Assembly: GCA_030745285.1 (NCBI GenBank)
Contig: JASLOV010000208.1
Location: 1 to 6,066 of the forward strand
Source: Dehalococcoidia bacterium
Lineage (GTDB): Bacteria > Chloroflexota > Dehalococcoidia > UBA2979
Direction: 5' to 3'
Length of the DNA stretch: 6,066 bases
Shown: positions 5,952-6,066 of the stretch, in pieces
Position numbering within the stretch: position 1 is the stretch's first letter
Layout: every line of letters starts with the position of its first letter
Made by a program: the position numbers and the translations under genes
The notes under the pieces: model-generated
Seen by the model: only the letters and a program-made list of their open reading frames with translations
The model's database searches: none
What the model was told of the DNA's origin: nothing

Positions 5952-6066
5952 CTAGAACGGAGCCGTCCCGGAGCAGGGGGGCGCCAGCACACCCGCCGGT
6001 GCCTGCTCGATAAACCGTTCGGCGAACCACTTACAGCTTGCCTCGGCGTCGGGGTCCGGCCGGCCG
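5952..6066 (-). CDS. C-terminal end of an unidentified protein, 5' part beyond window
   Basis: The minus strand from 6065 is open for 37 codons and ends with TAG at 5954-5952. It reads as plausible protein: an acidic start (PDPDAEAS), a predicted helix CKWFAERFIEQAP, then a Pro/Gly/Ala-rich tail ending GTAPF. No other frame is as protein-like here; one minus-strand frame stops at a TAA near 6031-6033. Only 2 nt separate the TAG from the ATG of the GT-C-like membrane protein, which implies one operon and coupled translation. Too little is present to assign a family. It could be any enzyme of the same glycan pathway, including another transferase. Confidence 0.6.
   Translation of the reverse strand, partial: GRPDPDAEASCKWFAERFIEQAPAGVLAPPCSGTAPF

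Noticed and set aside
5950..6030. 27-codon N-terminal extension of the GT-C-like protein from ATG at 6030
   Set aside because: It would overlap the protein-like end of the upstream gene, and the extra residues (Gly/Arg/Cys-rich) look non-coding. The ATG at 5949 leads directly into the first membrane helix.

Overview
The window is a compact, G+C-rich stretch of bacterial DNA with all six supported genes on the minus strand, so the cluster reads from right to left. Codon third positions are almost all G or C, and two of the five visible starts are GTG. The sequence does not fix the organism. A high-G+C Chloroflexota lineage is my first guess: photosynthetic members are known to make sulfoquinovosyl lipids, and this style of gene cluster would fit. 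An actinobacterium is the main alternative. No RNA gene, mobile element, repeat array or CRISPR was seen.

Layout in the direction of transcription: (1) the last 37 codons of an unidentified protein (6066 to 5952); (2) a 685-residue multi-spanning membrane protein that looks like a GT-C/GT39-type lipid-linked sugar transferase (5949 to 3892), starting 2 nt after the previous stop; (3) a 103-nt gap with a candidate promoter; (4) a clear UDP-sulfoquinovose synthase, sqdB/SQD1 (3788 to 2616); (5) an NAD-dependent sugar-nucleotide epimerase/dehydratase of the GalE type (2584 to 1619); (6) a fused DUF2304 membrane domain plus family 2 glycosyltransferase resembling polyprenyl-phosphate sugar synthases (1622 to 552), overlapping the previous gene by 4 nt; (7) the N-terminal 176 codons of a flippase-like/LPG-synthase-type membrane protein (530 to beyond position 1).

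Read together, the genes suggest a pathway that makes UDP-sulfoquinovose and perhaps a second nucleotide sugar, loads a sugar on a polyprenyl carrier (GT2), moves or handles the lipid-linked product (flippase-like protein) and transfers it at the outer face of the membrane (GT-C protein). The most interesting point is that a plant-like sulfoquinovose synthase sits among lipid-carrier glycosylation genes with no sulfolipid synthase (SqdX/SqdD/SQD2) in view. The sulfosugar may therefore go to a surface glycan or glycoprotein, or to an unusual glycolipid, instead of ordinary SQDG. That destination is inference; the sqdB assignment itself is firm.
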